Source of the DNA: Streptomyces longispororuber
GTDB lineage: Bacteria > Actinomycetota > Actinomycetes > Streptomycetales > Streptomycetaceae
NCBI RefSeq assembly: GCF_024448165.1
Contig: NZ_JAMOLN010000093.1
Coordinates: 1 to 37,684, forward strand
Length of the DNA: 37,684 bases
Direction: 5' to 3'
Below are positions 21,873 through 30,947 of this stretch, one piece after another. The notes under the pieces are model-generated. The model did no database searches, was not told the DNA's origin, and saw nothing but the letters and a program-made list of their open reading frames with translations. Position numbers and translations under genes: made by a program. Numbering within the stretch: the stretch's first letter is position 1; the number at the start of each line of letters is the position of its first letter.

Positions 21873-22622
21873 ATGTCTGACGAAACGCGTGCCGATGCCG
21901 GTGGCGCTCGCACCGCTGTCGTGATTCCGGCCGCCGGACGGGGCGTGCGCCTCGGCCCTGGCGCCCCCAAGGCGCTCCGCGCGCTCAGCGGCACCCCGAT
22001 GCTGATCCACGCCGTCCGGGCGATGGCGGCGTCCCGCTCCGTCTCCCTCGTCGTGGTCGTCGCACCGCCCGACGGCGCCGCCGAGGTCAAGAGCCTGCTC
22101 GCCGACCACGCGCTGCCCGAGCGCACCGACTTCCTGGTCGTGCCGGGCGGCGACTCCCGGCAGGAGTCCGTGAAGCTCGGGCTCGACGCCCTGCCGGACG
22201 GCATCGACATCGTGCTGGTGCACGACGCCGCCCGCCCGCTCGTCCCGGTCGACACGGTCGACGCGGTCATCGAGGCCGTACGGGACGGGGCACCGGCCGT
22301 CGTACCGGCGCTGCCGCTCGCCGACACCGTCAAGGAGGTCGTGCCGACCACCGACGGCAGCCCCGAGCCGGTCGTCGCGACGCCCTCGCGGGCCCGGCTG
22401 CGCGCCGTGCAGACGCCGCAGGGCTTCGACCACGCCACGCTCGCACGCGCCCACGAGACCGTCACCGACGACGTCACGGACGACGCCAGCATGGTCGAGC
22501 GGCTCGGCCTGCAGGTCGTCCTCGTGCCCGGGCACGAGGAGGCGTTCAAGGTGACGCGGCCGCTCGACCTGGTCCTCGCCGAGGCCGTACTCGCCCGCAG
22601 GAGGGCCAACGATGGCTTCTGA
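21873..22622 (+). CDS. ispD: 2-C-methyl-D-erythritol 4-phosphate cytidylyltransferase
   Basis: IspD makes CDP-methylerythritol from MEP and CTP in the non-mevalonate isoprenoid pathway. The 249-residue protein has the nucleotide-binding signature 'VIPAAGRGVRLGPGAPKAL' (residues 17-35). 'VPGGDSRQESVKLGLDAL' and 'VLVHDAARPLVP' follow at about 90-120, and 'RAVQTPQGFDHATL' and 'DDASMVERLG' nearer the end; the last two mark the substrate site. The N-terminus has a short extra Asp/Glu/Arg stretch before the fold. The weak site GGA precedes ATG 21873. The 3' end overlaps ispF by 11 nt, so the two pathway enzymes are co-translated. Confidence 0.96.
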   Translation: MSDETRADAGGARTAVVIPAAGRGVRLGPGAPKALRALSGTPMLIHAVRAMAASRSVSLVVVVAPPDGAAEVKSLLADHALPERTDFLVVPGGDSRQESVKLGLDALPDGIDIVLVHDAARPLVPVDTVDAVIEAVRDGAPAVVPALPLADTVKEVVPTTDGSPEPVVATPSRARLRAVQTPQGFDHATLARAHETVTDDVTDDASMVERLGLQVVLVPGHEEAFKVTRPLDLVLAEAVLARRRANDGF

Positions 22623-23136
22623 GACCCCTGAGACGTTCCCGTACGTCCTTCCGCAGGTCGGCATCGGCACCGACATCCACGCCTTCGAAGAGGGCCGCGA
22701 GCTGTGGTGCGCCGGGCTGAAGTGGGAGGCGCCCGACTACGACGGCCCCGGGCTCGCCGGGCACTCCGACGCCGACGTCGTCGCCCACGCCGCCTGCAAC
22801 GCGCTGTTCTCCGCCGCCGGGCTCGGCGACCTCGGCCAGCACTTCGGCACCGGCCGCCCCGAGTGGTCCGGTGCGAGCGGGGTCACGCTGCTCGCCGAGG
22901 CCGCCCGCATCGTGCGCGCGGCGGGCTTCGGGATCGGGAACGTCGCGGTGCAGGTCGTCGGCCCCCGGCCCAAGATCGGCAAGCGGCGCGACGAGGCGCA
23001 GAAGGTGCTGTCGGAGGCCGCCGGGGCGCCGGTGTCCGTGTCGGGCGCGACGACGGACGGGCTCGGCTTCCCGGGCCGCGACGAGGGGCTCATGGCGGTC
23101 GCGACCGCGCTGGTGGTGCGGACCGCCGCCGTGTGA
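22612..23136 (+). CDS. ispF: 2-C-methyl-D-erythritol 2,4-cyclodiphosphate synthase
   Basis: IspF cyclises CDP-ME 2-phosphate to MEcPP, releasing CMP, as a zinc-dependent homotrimer. The 174-residue protein has the metal ligands Asp21 and His23 in 'GIGTDIHAF' and His51 in 'LAGHSDADVVAHA'. It also has 'GDLGQHFGTGRPEWSGA' and the C-terminal 'VSGATTDGLGFPGRDEGLMA'. AGGAGG precedes ATG 22612 within the end of ispD (11-nt overlap). The intermediate enzyme gene ispE is not in this window. Confidence 0.96.
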   Translation: MASETPETFPYVLPQVGIGTDIHAFEEGRELWCAGLKWEAPDYDGPGLAGHSDADVVAHAACNALFSAAGLGDLGQHFGTGRPEWSGASGVTLLAEAARIVRAAGFGIGNVAVQVVGPRPKIGKRRDEAQKVLSEAAGAPVSVSGATTDGLGFPGRDEGLMAVATALVVRTAAV

Positions 23137-23230
23137 CATCCGTGGGGAGTGCGCGCGAAATGCGGGCGCGGCCCGGTGCCGTCCCGCAGGATCGGGTACG
23201 CGACGACCGTTCCCCAGAAGGAGTGAGGCC

Positions 23231-23635
23231 ATGTCCGCCCAGCTGTCCGACGAGCTCAAGGCGCTGCTCGACACCAAGACGTTCATCGCCGTCGCCACGA
23301 TCCAGCCCGACGGGAGCCCCCAGGTCTCCCCGGTGTGGGTCAAGCGCGACGGCGACGACGTCCTGTTCTCCACCACGATCGGCCGGCGCAAGGAACAGAA
23401 CCTGCGCCGCGACCCCCGGGTGACGGTCCTCGTCCAGCCGGCCGACAACCCGTACGCGTACGCCGAGATCCGGGGCACCGCGGACGTCACCACCGAGGGC
23501 GGCCAGGAGCTCATCGACGAGCTGTCGGTGAAGTACACCGGCAAGAAGTACGCGGAGTTCAACCCGGCGTCGGGCGACGACGCGGAGCGCGTCGTGGTCC
23601 GTGTGCGGGCCCGCAAGGTGGTCGGGCGGATCTGA
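23231..23635 (+). CDS. PPOX-class flavin/F420-dependent oxidoreductase
   Basis: A 134-residue split-barrel protein of the pyridoxamine-phosphate-oxidase-like class. The signature starts with 'FIAVATIQPDGSPQVSPVWV' (about 18-37), followed by 'DVLFSTTIGRRKEQNLRRDP' with the Lys/Arg residues that bind flavin or F420 phosphate, and 'AYAEIRGTADVTTEGG'. Actinomycetes carry many such enzymes, mostly reducing small substrates with F420H2; the substrate here is unknown. ATG 23231 follows GGAGTGAGG. It lies between ispF and cysS on the same strand but 94 bp after ispF, so it may have its own promoter. Confidence 0.9.
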   Translation: MSAQLSDELKALLDTKTFIAVATIQPDGSPQVSPVWVKRDGDDVLFSTTIGRRKEQNLRRDPRVTVLVQPADNPYAYAEIRGTADVTTEGGQELIDELSVKYTGKKYAEFNPASGDDAERVVVRVRARKVVGRI

Positions 23636-23681
23636 GCCGGTTTCGGGCGCCCTCGGGCCCATGGCACCCCTCCGGGCCCAC

Positions 23682-23687
23682 TACCCT
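23682..23687 (+). promoter_or_regulatory. -10 box of a probable leaderless promoter (cysS)
   Basis: TACCCT lies 6 nt before the cysS GTG at 23694. The GGAGG in between is only 1 nt from the GTG, too close to act as a ribosome-binding site, so a leaderless start is the better reading. Confidence 0.6.
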
Positions 23688-23693
23688 GGAGGG

Positions 23694-25094
<1,401 letters not shown>

Positions 25095-25106
25095 GAACCA
25101 GGTGAA

Positions 25107-25134
25107 TGTGCCGCCCGGGCGATCGGGCGGCACA
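25107..25134 (+). terminator. Hairpin after cysS
   Basis: An 11-bp perfect stem (TGTGCCGCCCG and its complement) with a 6-nt loop begins 13 bp after the cysS stop and separates it from rlmB. No T-run follows. Confidence 0.75.
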
Positions 25135-25179
25135 CTTCATAGACGTACACCCACAGATTTCCGCAGAGACAGGTAGGTC

Positions 25180-26130
25180 ATGGCCGCCAACAACAACCGC
25201 CGCATGTCCGGCAAGAAGGGCGCGCAGGTCGGCAGTGGCGGCCAGCGGCGCAAGGGCCTGGAGGGCCGCGGTCCGACGCCGCCCGCCGAGATGCGCAAGG
25301 GCCACAAGAAGAACCGCATCGCCAACGCCCAGGCCAAGCAGGCCGCCCGCCGCCCCACCAGCCGCACCGGCGGCCCGCGCGGCAAGTCGTCCTCCGAGAT
25401 GGTCGTCGGCCGCAACCCGGTCGTCGAGGCGCTGCGCGAGGGCGTGCCCGCGAGCACGCTCTACGTCCAGCAGTTCATCGACAACGACGAGCGGGTGCGC
25501 GAGGCGCTCCAGCTCGCCGGTGAGCGCGGCGGCATCCACCTCATGGAGGCCCCGCGCCCCGAGCTGGACCGGATGACCAACGGGCTCAACCACCAGGGCC
25601 TCGTCCTCCAGGTCCCGCCGTACGAGTACGCGCACCCGGAGGACCTGGTCGCCGCCGCCTTCGACGAGGGCCAGGACCCGCTGATCGTCGCGCTCGACGG
25701 CGTGACCGACCCGCGCAACCTCGGCGCGGTCGTCCGCTCCGTCTCCGCCTTCGGCGGCCACGGCGTGCTCGTGCCCGAGCGGCGCGCGGCCGGCATGACG
25801 GCGGGCGCGTGGAAGACGTCCGCCGGTACCGCGGCGCGCACGCCGGTGGCGCGCGCCACCAATCTGACCCGGGCGCTCGAGCAGTACAAGAAGGCGGGCA
25901 TCGCCGTGGTCGGGCTCGCCGCGGACGGCGAGCACTCCGTCGGTGACCTGGCGGCCCTGGAGGGTCCCGTGGTCATCGTCGTCGGCAGCGAGGGCAAGGG
26001 CCTGTCCCGGCTGGTCGGCGAGACCTGCGACTTCCGGGTCCGGATCCCGATGCCGGGCGGCGCCGAGTCGCTGAACGCCGGTGTCGCCGCGGGTGTCGTG
26101 CTGTACGAGGCCGCGCGCCGCCGCGCCTGA
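25180..26130 (+). CDS. rlmB: 23S rRNA (guanosine-2'-O-)-methyltransferase RlmB (SpoU/TrmH family)
   Basis: A 316-residue SPOUT-class methyltransferase. Residues 1-68 are a basic, disordered, Asn/Gly/Lys/Arg-rich extension ('NNNRRMSGKKGAQVGSGGQ'). Residues about 70-145 are the SpoU substrate-binding domain ('VVGRNPVVEALREG'). Residues about 155-310 are the knotted SAM-binding domain with motif 1 'DPRNLGAVVRS', motif 2 'VVIVVGSEGKGLSRL' and motif 3 'IPMPGGAESLNAGVAAGVVL'. RlmB methylates G2251 (E. coli numbering) in the ribosomal P-site loop. ATG 25180 follows AGGTAGG. cysS and a SpoU methyltransferase are neighbours in most actinomycetes. Confidence 0.95.
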   Translation: MAANNNRRMSGKKGAQVGSGGQRRKGLEGRGPTPPAEMRKGHKKNRIANAQAKQAARRPTSRTGGPRGKSSSEMVVGRNPVVEALREGVPASTLYVQQFIDNDERVREALQLAGERGGIHLMEAPRPELDRMTNGLNHQGLVLQVPPYEYAHPEDLVAAAFDEGQDPLIVALDGVTDPRNLGAVVRSVSAFGGHGVLVPERRAAGMTAGAWKTSAGTAARTPVARATNLTRALEQYKKAGIAVVGLAADGEHSVGDLAALEGPVVIVVGSEGKGLSRLVGETCDFRVRIPMPGGAESLNAGVAAGVVLYEAARRRA

Positions 26131-26142
26131 CACCGCTGATCC

Positions 26143-26174
26143 GTCCGGGCCCCTGATCTTGACGGGGCCCGGAC
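26143..26174 (+). terminator. Terminator after rlmB
   Basis: Eleven-nt arms (GTCCGGGCCCC / GGGGCCCGGAC) enclose a 10-nt loop, followed by ATTTC. It begins 13 bp after the rlmB stop. Confidence 0.85.
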
Positions 26175-26222
26175 ATTTCGGTGCGGTCAAGGCAGTGTCC
26201 TAAACACACATCACTCGGTTAG

Positions 26223-27848
26223 ATGAGTGTGGACACCAGAACGCCCCGCACACCCTCGGGGGACCGCTCGTCGGGATTCGACGACGCTCCCGCGCTGAGC
26301 ATGGTGAAGGTTCCGTGCGACCCGGCGCAGGTCATCGTCAACCACGCGAGTTTCCGCGTGCAGCTCCCCAGGGCTCAGAAGACGCAACTCCCGCGCATCG
26401 CACGGCACTTGAGCGCCGTCGAGGCGGCGACCACGCGCATCCCCGTCATCACCGCCGCGGGCACCCCGGGTGCCCGGCGGCGCCCTGTCGTCATGAGCGG
26501 CGGCGACCTCGCCGCCAGTGGGCTCCTGCAGGGCGCGCGCCGCGCCGGTGACCTGGACGACGGCGGTGCCACGCAGGTCATCCCGCGCGTCGACCTCGAC
26601 CGGGACCTCGCCGACGACCTCGATCTGTACGGCGGTGAACCCACCGCTCAGACGCCCGTCGTCGGCCCGCAGGGCGGTGACGGCACCCGGCTGCTGCCGC
26701 AGATGCGACAGGCGGGCAGCGCCTTCGAGGACACCGGAGAACTCGACCGGGTCGGCTACGACGACCAGGAGTTCGGCGACCCGGACGAGGAGACCGAGGC
26801 CGAGTCGACGGCCGCCCGGCGCTACGGCCCGGTCCGGCACGCCTACTACCCCGGCCGCCGGATGAACCTCGGCGTCGTGCTGCTCCCGCTGCGCGTCTTC
26901 CTCGGCTTCATCTCCATCTACGCCGGCATGGGCAAGCTCTGCGACCCCGTCTACTTCGACGGCGGCGAGCGCGGCTCGATGGTCAAGTGGCTGAACTCGC
27001 TGCACCCGTGGGCGCTCGCCGAGCCGATGCGGGACTGGGCGCTCCAGCACCCGGTCGGCGCCGGACTCGTGATCGCCTTCCTCCAGGTCATCGTCGGCGT
27101 GCTGACGGTCCTGGGCCTGTGGCAGCGGATCGCCGCCGTGGTGGGCGCACTGCTCTCGGCCGCGATCCTCGTCACCGTCAGCTGGAAGACCGTCCCCGCC
27201 TACGACGCGCCCGACATCATCTACCTCGCCGCCTGGTCGCCGCTGATCATTGCCGGTGCCCCCGTCTACTCCATCGACGGGCGGCTCGCGGGCGGTGCCT
27301 GGCGGCGGCTCGGCCCGCGCGCCGCGCTGTGGGAGCTGCGCCGGTACGTGCTGCGCCGCGGCACGGTCGTCGCCACCCTCGTCATCGGCGGCACGCTGCT
27401 CATCGGCTCGCTGCTCGGCGGCGCCGTGCGCGACTCGGACCGGGTCACCGCGCCGGGCCCCGGCGACGCCCCGCGCAACGAACTGCCCGGTTCGCCGCTC
27501 CCGTCCGAGCCCGGACACAAGAAGCGCGAGACGTCGAAGAGCCCCGCGGCGTCCAACGCGCCGACGCAGGGCACCACGTCGAGCCCGTCCGGCGCGCCGA
27601 GCAGCGCGCCCGCGGCCGGCACCACCAGTGGCACGACGCCGACGACGCCGACGCAGGGCGCGACCGCGGGCCAGGCGCCGCCGCGGCAGACGACGCCGCA
27701 GCAGCCGCCGACCAGCAGCAGCGGGGGTTCGCCGACGTCGGGCGGATCCACCGGTGGCGGCACGTCGGACGGCGGCACGTCGTCCGGGGGTTCCGACGGC
27801 GGTGGCGGCGCCGACAAGCCGGGTCTCGTCGGCGGCATCCTCGGCTGA
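26223..27848 (+). CDS. DoxX-domain membrane protein with long disordered ends
   Basis: A 541-residue protein. Residues 1-200 are cytoplasmic and acidic/disordered ('GGATQVIPRVDLDRDLADDL', 'DDQEFGDPDEETEAESTAAR'). Residues about 215-340 carry a DoxX-like four-helix membrane domain ('LLPLRVFLGFISIYAGMGKL', 'LVIAFLQVIVGVLTVLGLWQ', 'GALLSAAILVTVSW', 'IIYLAAWSPLIIAGAPVYSID'). A fifth helix follows at about 378-398. The last 135 residues are Thr/Ser/Pro/Gly/Gln-rich and should lie outside the membrane. DoxX proteins act in respiratory or redox membrane complexes, but the partners here are unknown. ATG 26223 has no Shine-Dalgarno. It ends at a very strong terminator. Confidence 0.88.
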   Translation: MSVDTRTPRTPSGDRSSGFDDAPALSMVKVPCDPAQVIVNHASFRVQLPRAQKTQLPRIARHLSAVEAATTRIPVITAAGTPGARRRPVVMSGGDLAASGLLQGARRAGDLDDGGATQVIPRVDLDRDLADDLDLYGGEPTAQTPVVGPQGGDGTRLLPQMRQAGSAFEDTGELDRVGYDDQEFGDPDEETEAESTAARRYGPVRHAYYPGRRMNLGVVLLPLRVFLGFISIYAGMGKLCDPVYFDGGERGSMVKWLNSLHPWALAEPMRDWALQHPVGAGLVIAFLQVIVGVLTVLGLWQRIAAVVGALLSAAILVTVSWKTVPAYDAPDIIYLAAWSPLIIAGAPVYSIDGRLAGGAWRRLGPRAALWELRRYVLRRGTVVATLVIGGTLLIGSLLGGAVRDSDRVTAPGPGDAPRNELPGSPLPSEPGHKKRETSKSPAASNAPTQGTTSSPSGAPSSAPAAGTTSGTTPTTPTQGATAGQAPPRQTTPQQPPTSSSGGSPTSGGSTGGGTSDGGTSSGGSDGGGGADKPGLVGGILG

Positions 27849-27858
27849 CCCGCCCCTC

Positions 27859-27915
27859 CCGGTACGACGACGGGGCCCGCACGATCCGATCGTGCGGGCC
27901 CCGTCGTCGTACCGG
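27859..27915. terminator. Very long bidirectional terminator after the DoxX gene
   Basis: Two perfectly complementary 27-nt arms (27859-27885 and 27889-27915) around CCG. It separates the DoxX gene from the convergent nucleotidyltransferase gene and is the largest perfect hairpin in the window. Confidence 0.92.
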
Positions 27916-27947
27916 CCCACAGGCATGCGGGCGCGCTTCGGCCTATC

Positions 27948-27979
27948 GGCTCAACGGCTCAGTGGCTCAACGGCTCAGC
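27948..27979. repeat. 16-bp tandem duplication at the end of the nucleotidyltransferase gene
   Basis: GGCTCAACGGCTCAG occurs twice head to tail (last base T or C). The stop codon of the minus-strand gene (TGA, 27969-27967) lies in the second copy, so the duplication has not altered the protein. Confidence 0.8.
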
Positions 27980-28734
27980 GCGGCAAGCTCCTTCGCGGCC
28001 TCCGTGAGGTCCTTCGCCGTGTCGATCGCCCGCCAGTACGCGCCCTGCGGGATCGGGAAGCCGGCCAGCCGCTTGGCCCGGGCCAGGCGCGGGAACGTGG
28101 TGCGCTCGTGGTCGCCGGTGTCCGGCAGCAGGGACGCGAACTCGGGGGAGAAGACGTACACGCCCGCGTTGATCAGGTACGGGGACGGCGGAGCCTCGAC
28201 GAAGTCGGTGATGTGGCCGAACGCGTCCGTCTCGACGGCGCCCCACGGGATGCGCGGCCGGGCGAGGGCCAGGGTCGCCGTGGCCTCGCGCTCGTAGTGG
28301 AAGTCGGCCATCTCGCGCAGCGAGAACCGGGTCCAGATGTCGCCGTTCGTGGCGTACCAGGGGCGTTCCTGGTGGGGCAGGTGCGCGGCGGCGAACTTCA
28401 GGCCGCCGCCCCGGCCGAGCGGTTCCCTCTCGACGACCGTCGTGACGCGCAGCGGCAGCTCCGCCGACTCCAGCCACTCCTGGAGGACCTCGGCCAGGTG
28501 GCCGCAGGAGACGACGGCGTCGGTGACGCCCTCCTCGGCGAGCCAGGTCAGCTGGTGGCCGATGATCGGGGTGCCGGTGCCCGGGATCTCCACCATCGGC
28601 TTGGGCCGGTCGTCGGTGTACGGGCGCAGCCGCGAGCCCTGGCCGCCGGCCAGGACGACGGCCTGCGTGGGGCGGTGTACCTCGCGGTGGGAGAACGAGT
28701 GCGGGCCGTGCGCGGCCGGTTCAGCGGTCGTCAT
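27967..28734 (-). CDS. Sugar-phosphate nucleotidyltransferase
   Basis: A 255-residue enzyme that would join a sugar 1-phosphate to a nucleotide triphosphate to make an NDP-sugar. It has the family start 'AVVLAGGQGSRLRPYTDDRP' with 'KPMVEI' (residues 25-50), the pyrophosphorylase loop with catalytic Arg and Lys. 'YATNGDIWTRFSL' carries the metal-binding Asp, and 'INAGVYVFSPEFASLLP' and 'WRAIDTAKDL' lie near the end. There is no acyltransferase/hexapeptide domain, so it is the short monodomain type. The sugar is not predictable. ATG 28734 has TACAGT 7 nt upstream, a leaderless layout. Confidence 0.9.
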   Translation of the reverse strand: MTTAEPAAHGPHSFSHREVHRPTQAVVLAGGQGSRLRPYTDDRPKPMVEIPGTGTPIIGHQLTWLAEEGVTDAVVSCGHLAEVLQEWLESAELPLRVTTVVEREPLGRGGGLKFAAAHLPHQERPWYATNGDIWTRFSLREMADFHYEREATATLALARPRIPWGAVETDAFGHITDFVEAPPSPYLINAGVYVFSPEFASLLPDTGDHERTTFPRLARAKRLAGFPIPQGAYWRAIDTAKDLTEAAKELAALSR

Positions 28735-28741
28735 GACCGGA

Positions 28742-28747
28742 ACTGTA
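28742..28747 (-). promoter_or_regulatory. -10 box of a probable leaderless promoter (nucleotidyltransferase)
   Basis: TACAGT on the minus strand lies 7 nt before the ATG at 28734, with TCCGGTC between and no Shine-Dalgarno. Confidence 0.55.
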
Positions 28748-28778
28748 CGTGCGCACGGCCCGAGGGGGCGGGTCGGCC

Positions 28779-29237
28779 TCAGCCGCGGAAGCCGGCCACC
28801 CCCGTCGCGAAGGAGGTGTCGCAGACCGGGCGGGCGAAGGACTGGGCGCGCGCCGGGCCGTAGGCCTGCACGGCGGCGCGGCCGAGGGCCTTCGCGATCG
28901 ACATGCAGTGCTTGGCGAGCGACGGGCGGCGGTCGACCTCCTGCTGGAGGTGGGTGAGGGCGATGCCCGGGTCCTTCTCCTGGAGTTCCTGGAGGAGACG
29001 GTCGCGCAGGAGGTCCTGGGGGGCGCGCGACTTGGCGCGCGCGGAAACGTCCTGTGAGGAAGCCGTGAGGATGGAGTCCGACGAGCTTCCGGACCAGTTG
29101 ACTCGGGTGACCGCGAGGGTCCCGGAGAGCACCAGCATCACCGGCAGGACGAAGGCGAGCGTGCGGGCGGCGCGGCGGGCGGGGCCCTGGCCCCGGGCTC
29201 GGCGCGACTTCTGGGTGTAGTTAGCGGAGTGCGTCAC
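28779..29237 (-). CDS. Hypothetical single-pass membrane or secreted protein
   Basis: A 152-residue product I cannot assign. The N-terminus is Arg/Lys-rich, followed by a hydrophobic segment at about 24-46 ('RTLAFVLPVMLVLSGTLAVT'), with the rest outside or facing the wall. The exported part has two cysteines, in 'AKHCMSIAKALGR' and 'ARPVCDTSF', spaced about 30 residues and able to form a disulfide. It is helical, with 'APQDLLRDRLLQELQEKDPG'. GTG 29237 has TACGCT 7 nt upstream and no Shine-Dalgarno. It lies 45 bp upstream of the nucleotidyltransferase on the same strand. A conserved actinomycete gene of this kind sits here, as I recall. Confidence 0.78.
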   Translation of the reverse strand: MTHSANYTQKSRRARGQGPARRAARTLAFVLPVMLVLSGTLAVTRVNWSGSSSDSILTASSQDVSARAKSRAPQDLLRDRLLQELQEKDPGIALTHLQQEVDRRPSLAKHCMSIAKALGRAAVQAYGPARAQSFARPVCDTSFATGVAGFRG

Positions 29238-29244
29238 GCGAGTG

Positions 29245-29250
29245 AGCGTA
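29245..29250 (-). promoter_or_regulatory. -10 box of a probable leaderless promoter (hypothetical membrane protein)
   Basis: TACGCT on the minus strand lies 7 nt before the GTG at 29237. The perfect palindrome TTGTCGACAA at 29363-29372, about 126 bp upstream, may be a further control element. Confidence 0.5.
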
Positions 29251-29398
29251 GCGGTCGGTGATGATTTGGCGACATTTAGTCACTCTGACGAGGGACCCGT
29301 AACTGGGTTTTGTTCCTTGGGGGTTGACGCAGGTGGCGGAATTGTCCTAATTGCCGGGGTATTTGTCGACAACATGGGCTGCGCCGGGCTGCGCACGC

Positions 29399-29430
29399 GA
29401 AGGGCCCCGTACCGAAGTACGGGGCCCTTC
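29399..29430 (-). terminator. Terminator after msiK
   Basis: Fourteen-bp perfect arms (GAAGGGCCCCGTAC / GTACGGGGCCCTTC) with a 4-nt loop. It begins 17 bp after the end of msiK. Confidence 0.92.
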
Positions 29431-29446
29431 ACCTCACTTGGGTGGC

Positions 29447-30583
<1,137 letters not shown>

Positions 30584-30641
30584 GGCTGTGAAGCCCCCTT
30601 CACCGGCAGGAACGTGCCGGACGATCCGTTGTAAAGGTGGG

Positions 30642-30669
30642 GCCGCCGCGGCTGCTGCCGCTGCGGCTT
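30642..30669. repeat. GCN-rich microsatellite-like stretch upstream of msiK
   Basis: An irregular run of GC(C/T/G) triplets (GCCGCCGCGGCTGCTGCCGC...) lies in the msiK leader. It is not in frame with msiK because the true start is downstream. It may affect leader folding, with no known role. Confidence 0.4.
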
Positions 30670-30674
30670 GTAGC

Positions 30675-30690
30675 ACTGGTGTAGTCCACG
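30675..30690. promoter_or_regulatory. Candidate DasR (dre) site upstream of msiK
   Basis: ACTGGTGTAGTCCACG agrees with the dre consensus (A[CG]TGGTCTAGACCA[CG]T) at about 13 of 16 positions. It lies about 92 bp upstream of the msiK start. DasR is the GntR-type regulator of GlcNAc and chitin use, so a site here is sensible. The match was made by eye. Confidence 0.45.
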
Positions 30691-30794
30691 CGGGTGAACT
30701 GATCGGACCGTACCTGCCGGGTGCCGGGTCTGTCAGTAGGTCGGGGCCTGTGAGATTCGCCGAAATTTTCGATGGGCGGGCGCACGGGTTTGGT

Positions 30795-30800
30795 TACACT
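30795..30800 (+). promoter_or_regulatory. -10 box of the tRNA-Thr gene
   Basis: TACACT lies 9 nt before the first tRNA base at 30810. The -35 region is not clear. Confidence 0.5.
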
Positions 30801-30809
30801 GCTCGGGCT

Positions 30810-30883
30810 GCCTCCTTAGCTCAGATGGCCAGAGCAACGCACTTGTAATGCGTAGGTCGTCGGTTCGAATCCGACAGGGGGCT
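30810..30883 (+). tRNA. tRNA-Thr (anticodon TGT)
   Basis: A complete cloverleaf of 74 nt. The 7-bp acceptor stem is GCCTCCT/AGGGGGC, the D arm GCTC/GAGC and the anticodon stem ACGCA/TGCGT with loop CTTGTAA, giving anticodon TGT for ACA and ACG. The T arm is GTCGG TTCGAAT CCGAC and the discriminator base is T. The CCA end is not encoded. A strong terminator follows. Confidence 0.97.
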
Positions 30884-30891
30884 CCCCTGAG

Positions 30892-30925
30892 ACCCCAGGC
30901 CGGATCGGTTCCGGCCTGGGGTTTT
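30892..30925 (+). terminator. Terminator after tRNA-Thr
   Basis: Twelve-bp perfect stem (CCCCAGGCCGGA / TCCGGCCTGGGG) with a 5-nt loop and TTTTG after it, a classic intrinsic terminator. It is also the only hairpin facing the end of the convergent amine oxidase gene. Confidence 0.93.
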
Positions 30926-30947
30926 GCCGTGCGCAGGGCAGGACGGT

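Noticed and set aside
23601..23693. Earlier start for cysS (ATG at 23661)
   Set aside because: It would run through the promoter and add residues not found in the family, which begins at TIRLYDT.
30690..30710. PHO-unit-like GTTCACCCGCG on the minus strand upstream of msiK
   Set aside because: A single unit with no second repeat at 11 nt. The overlapping dre-like dyad explains the region better.
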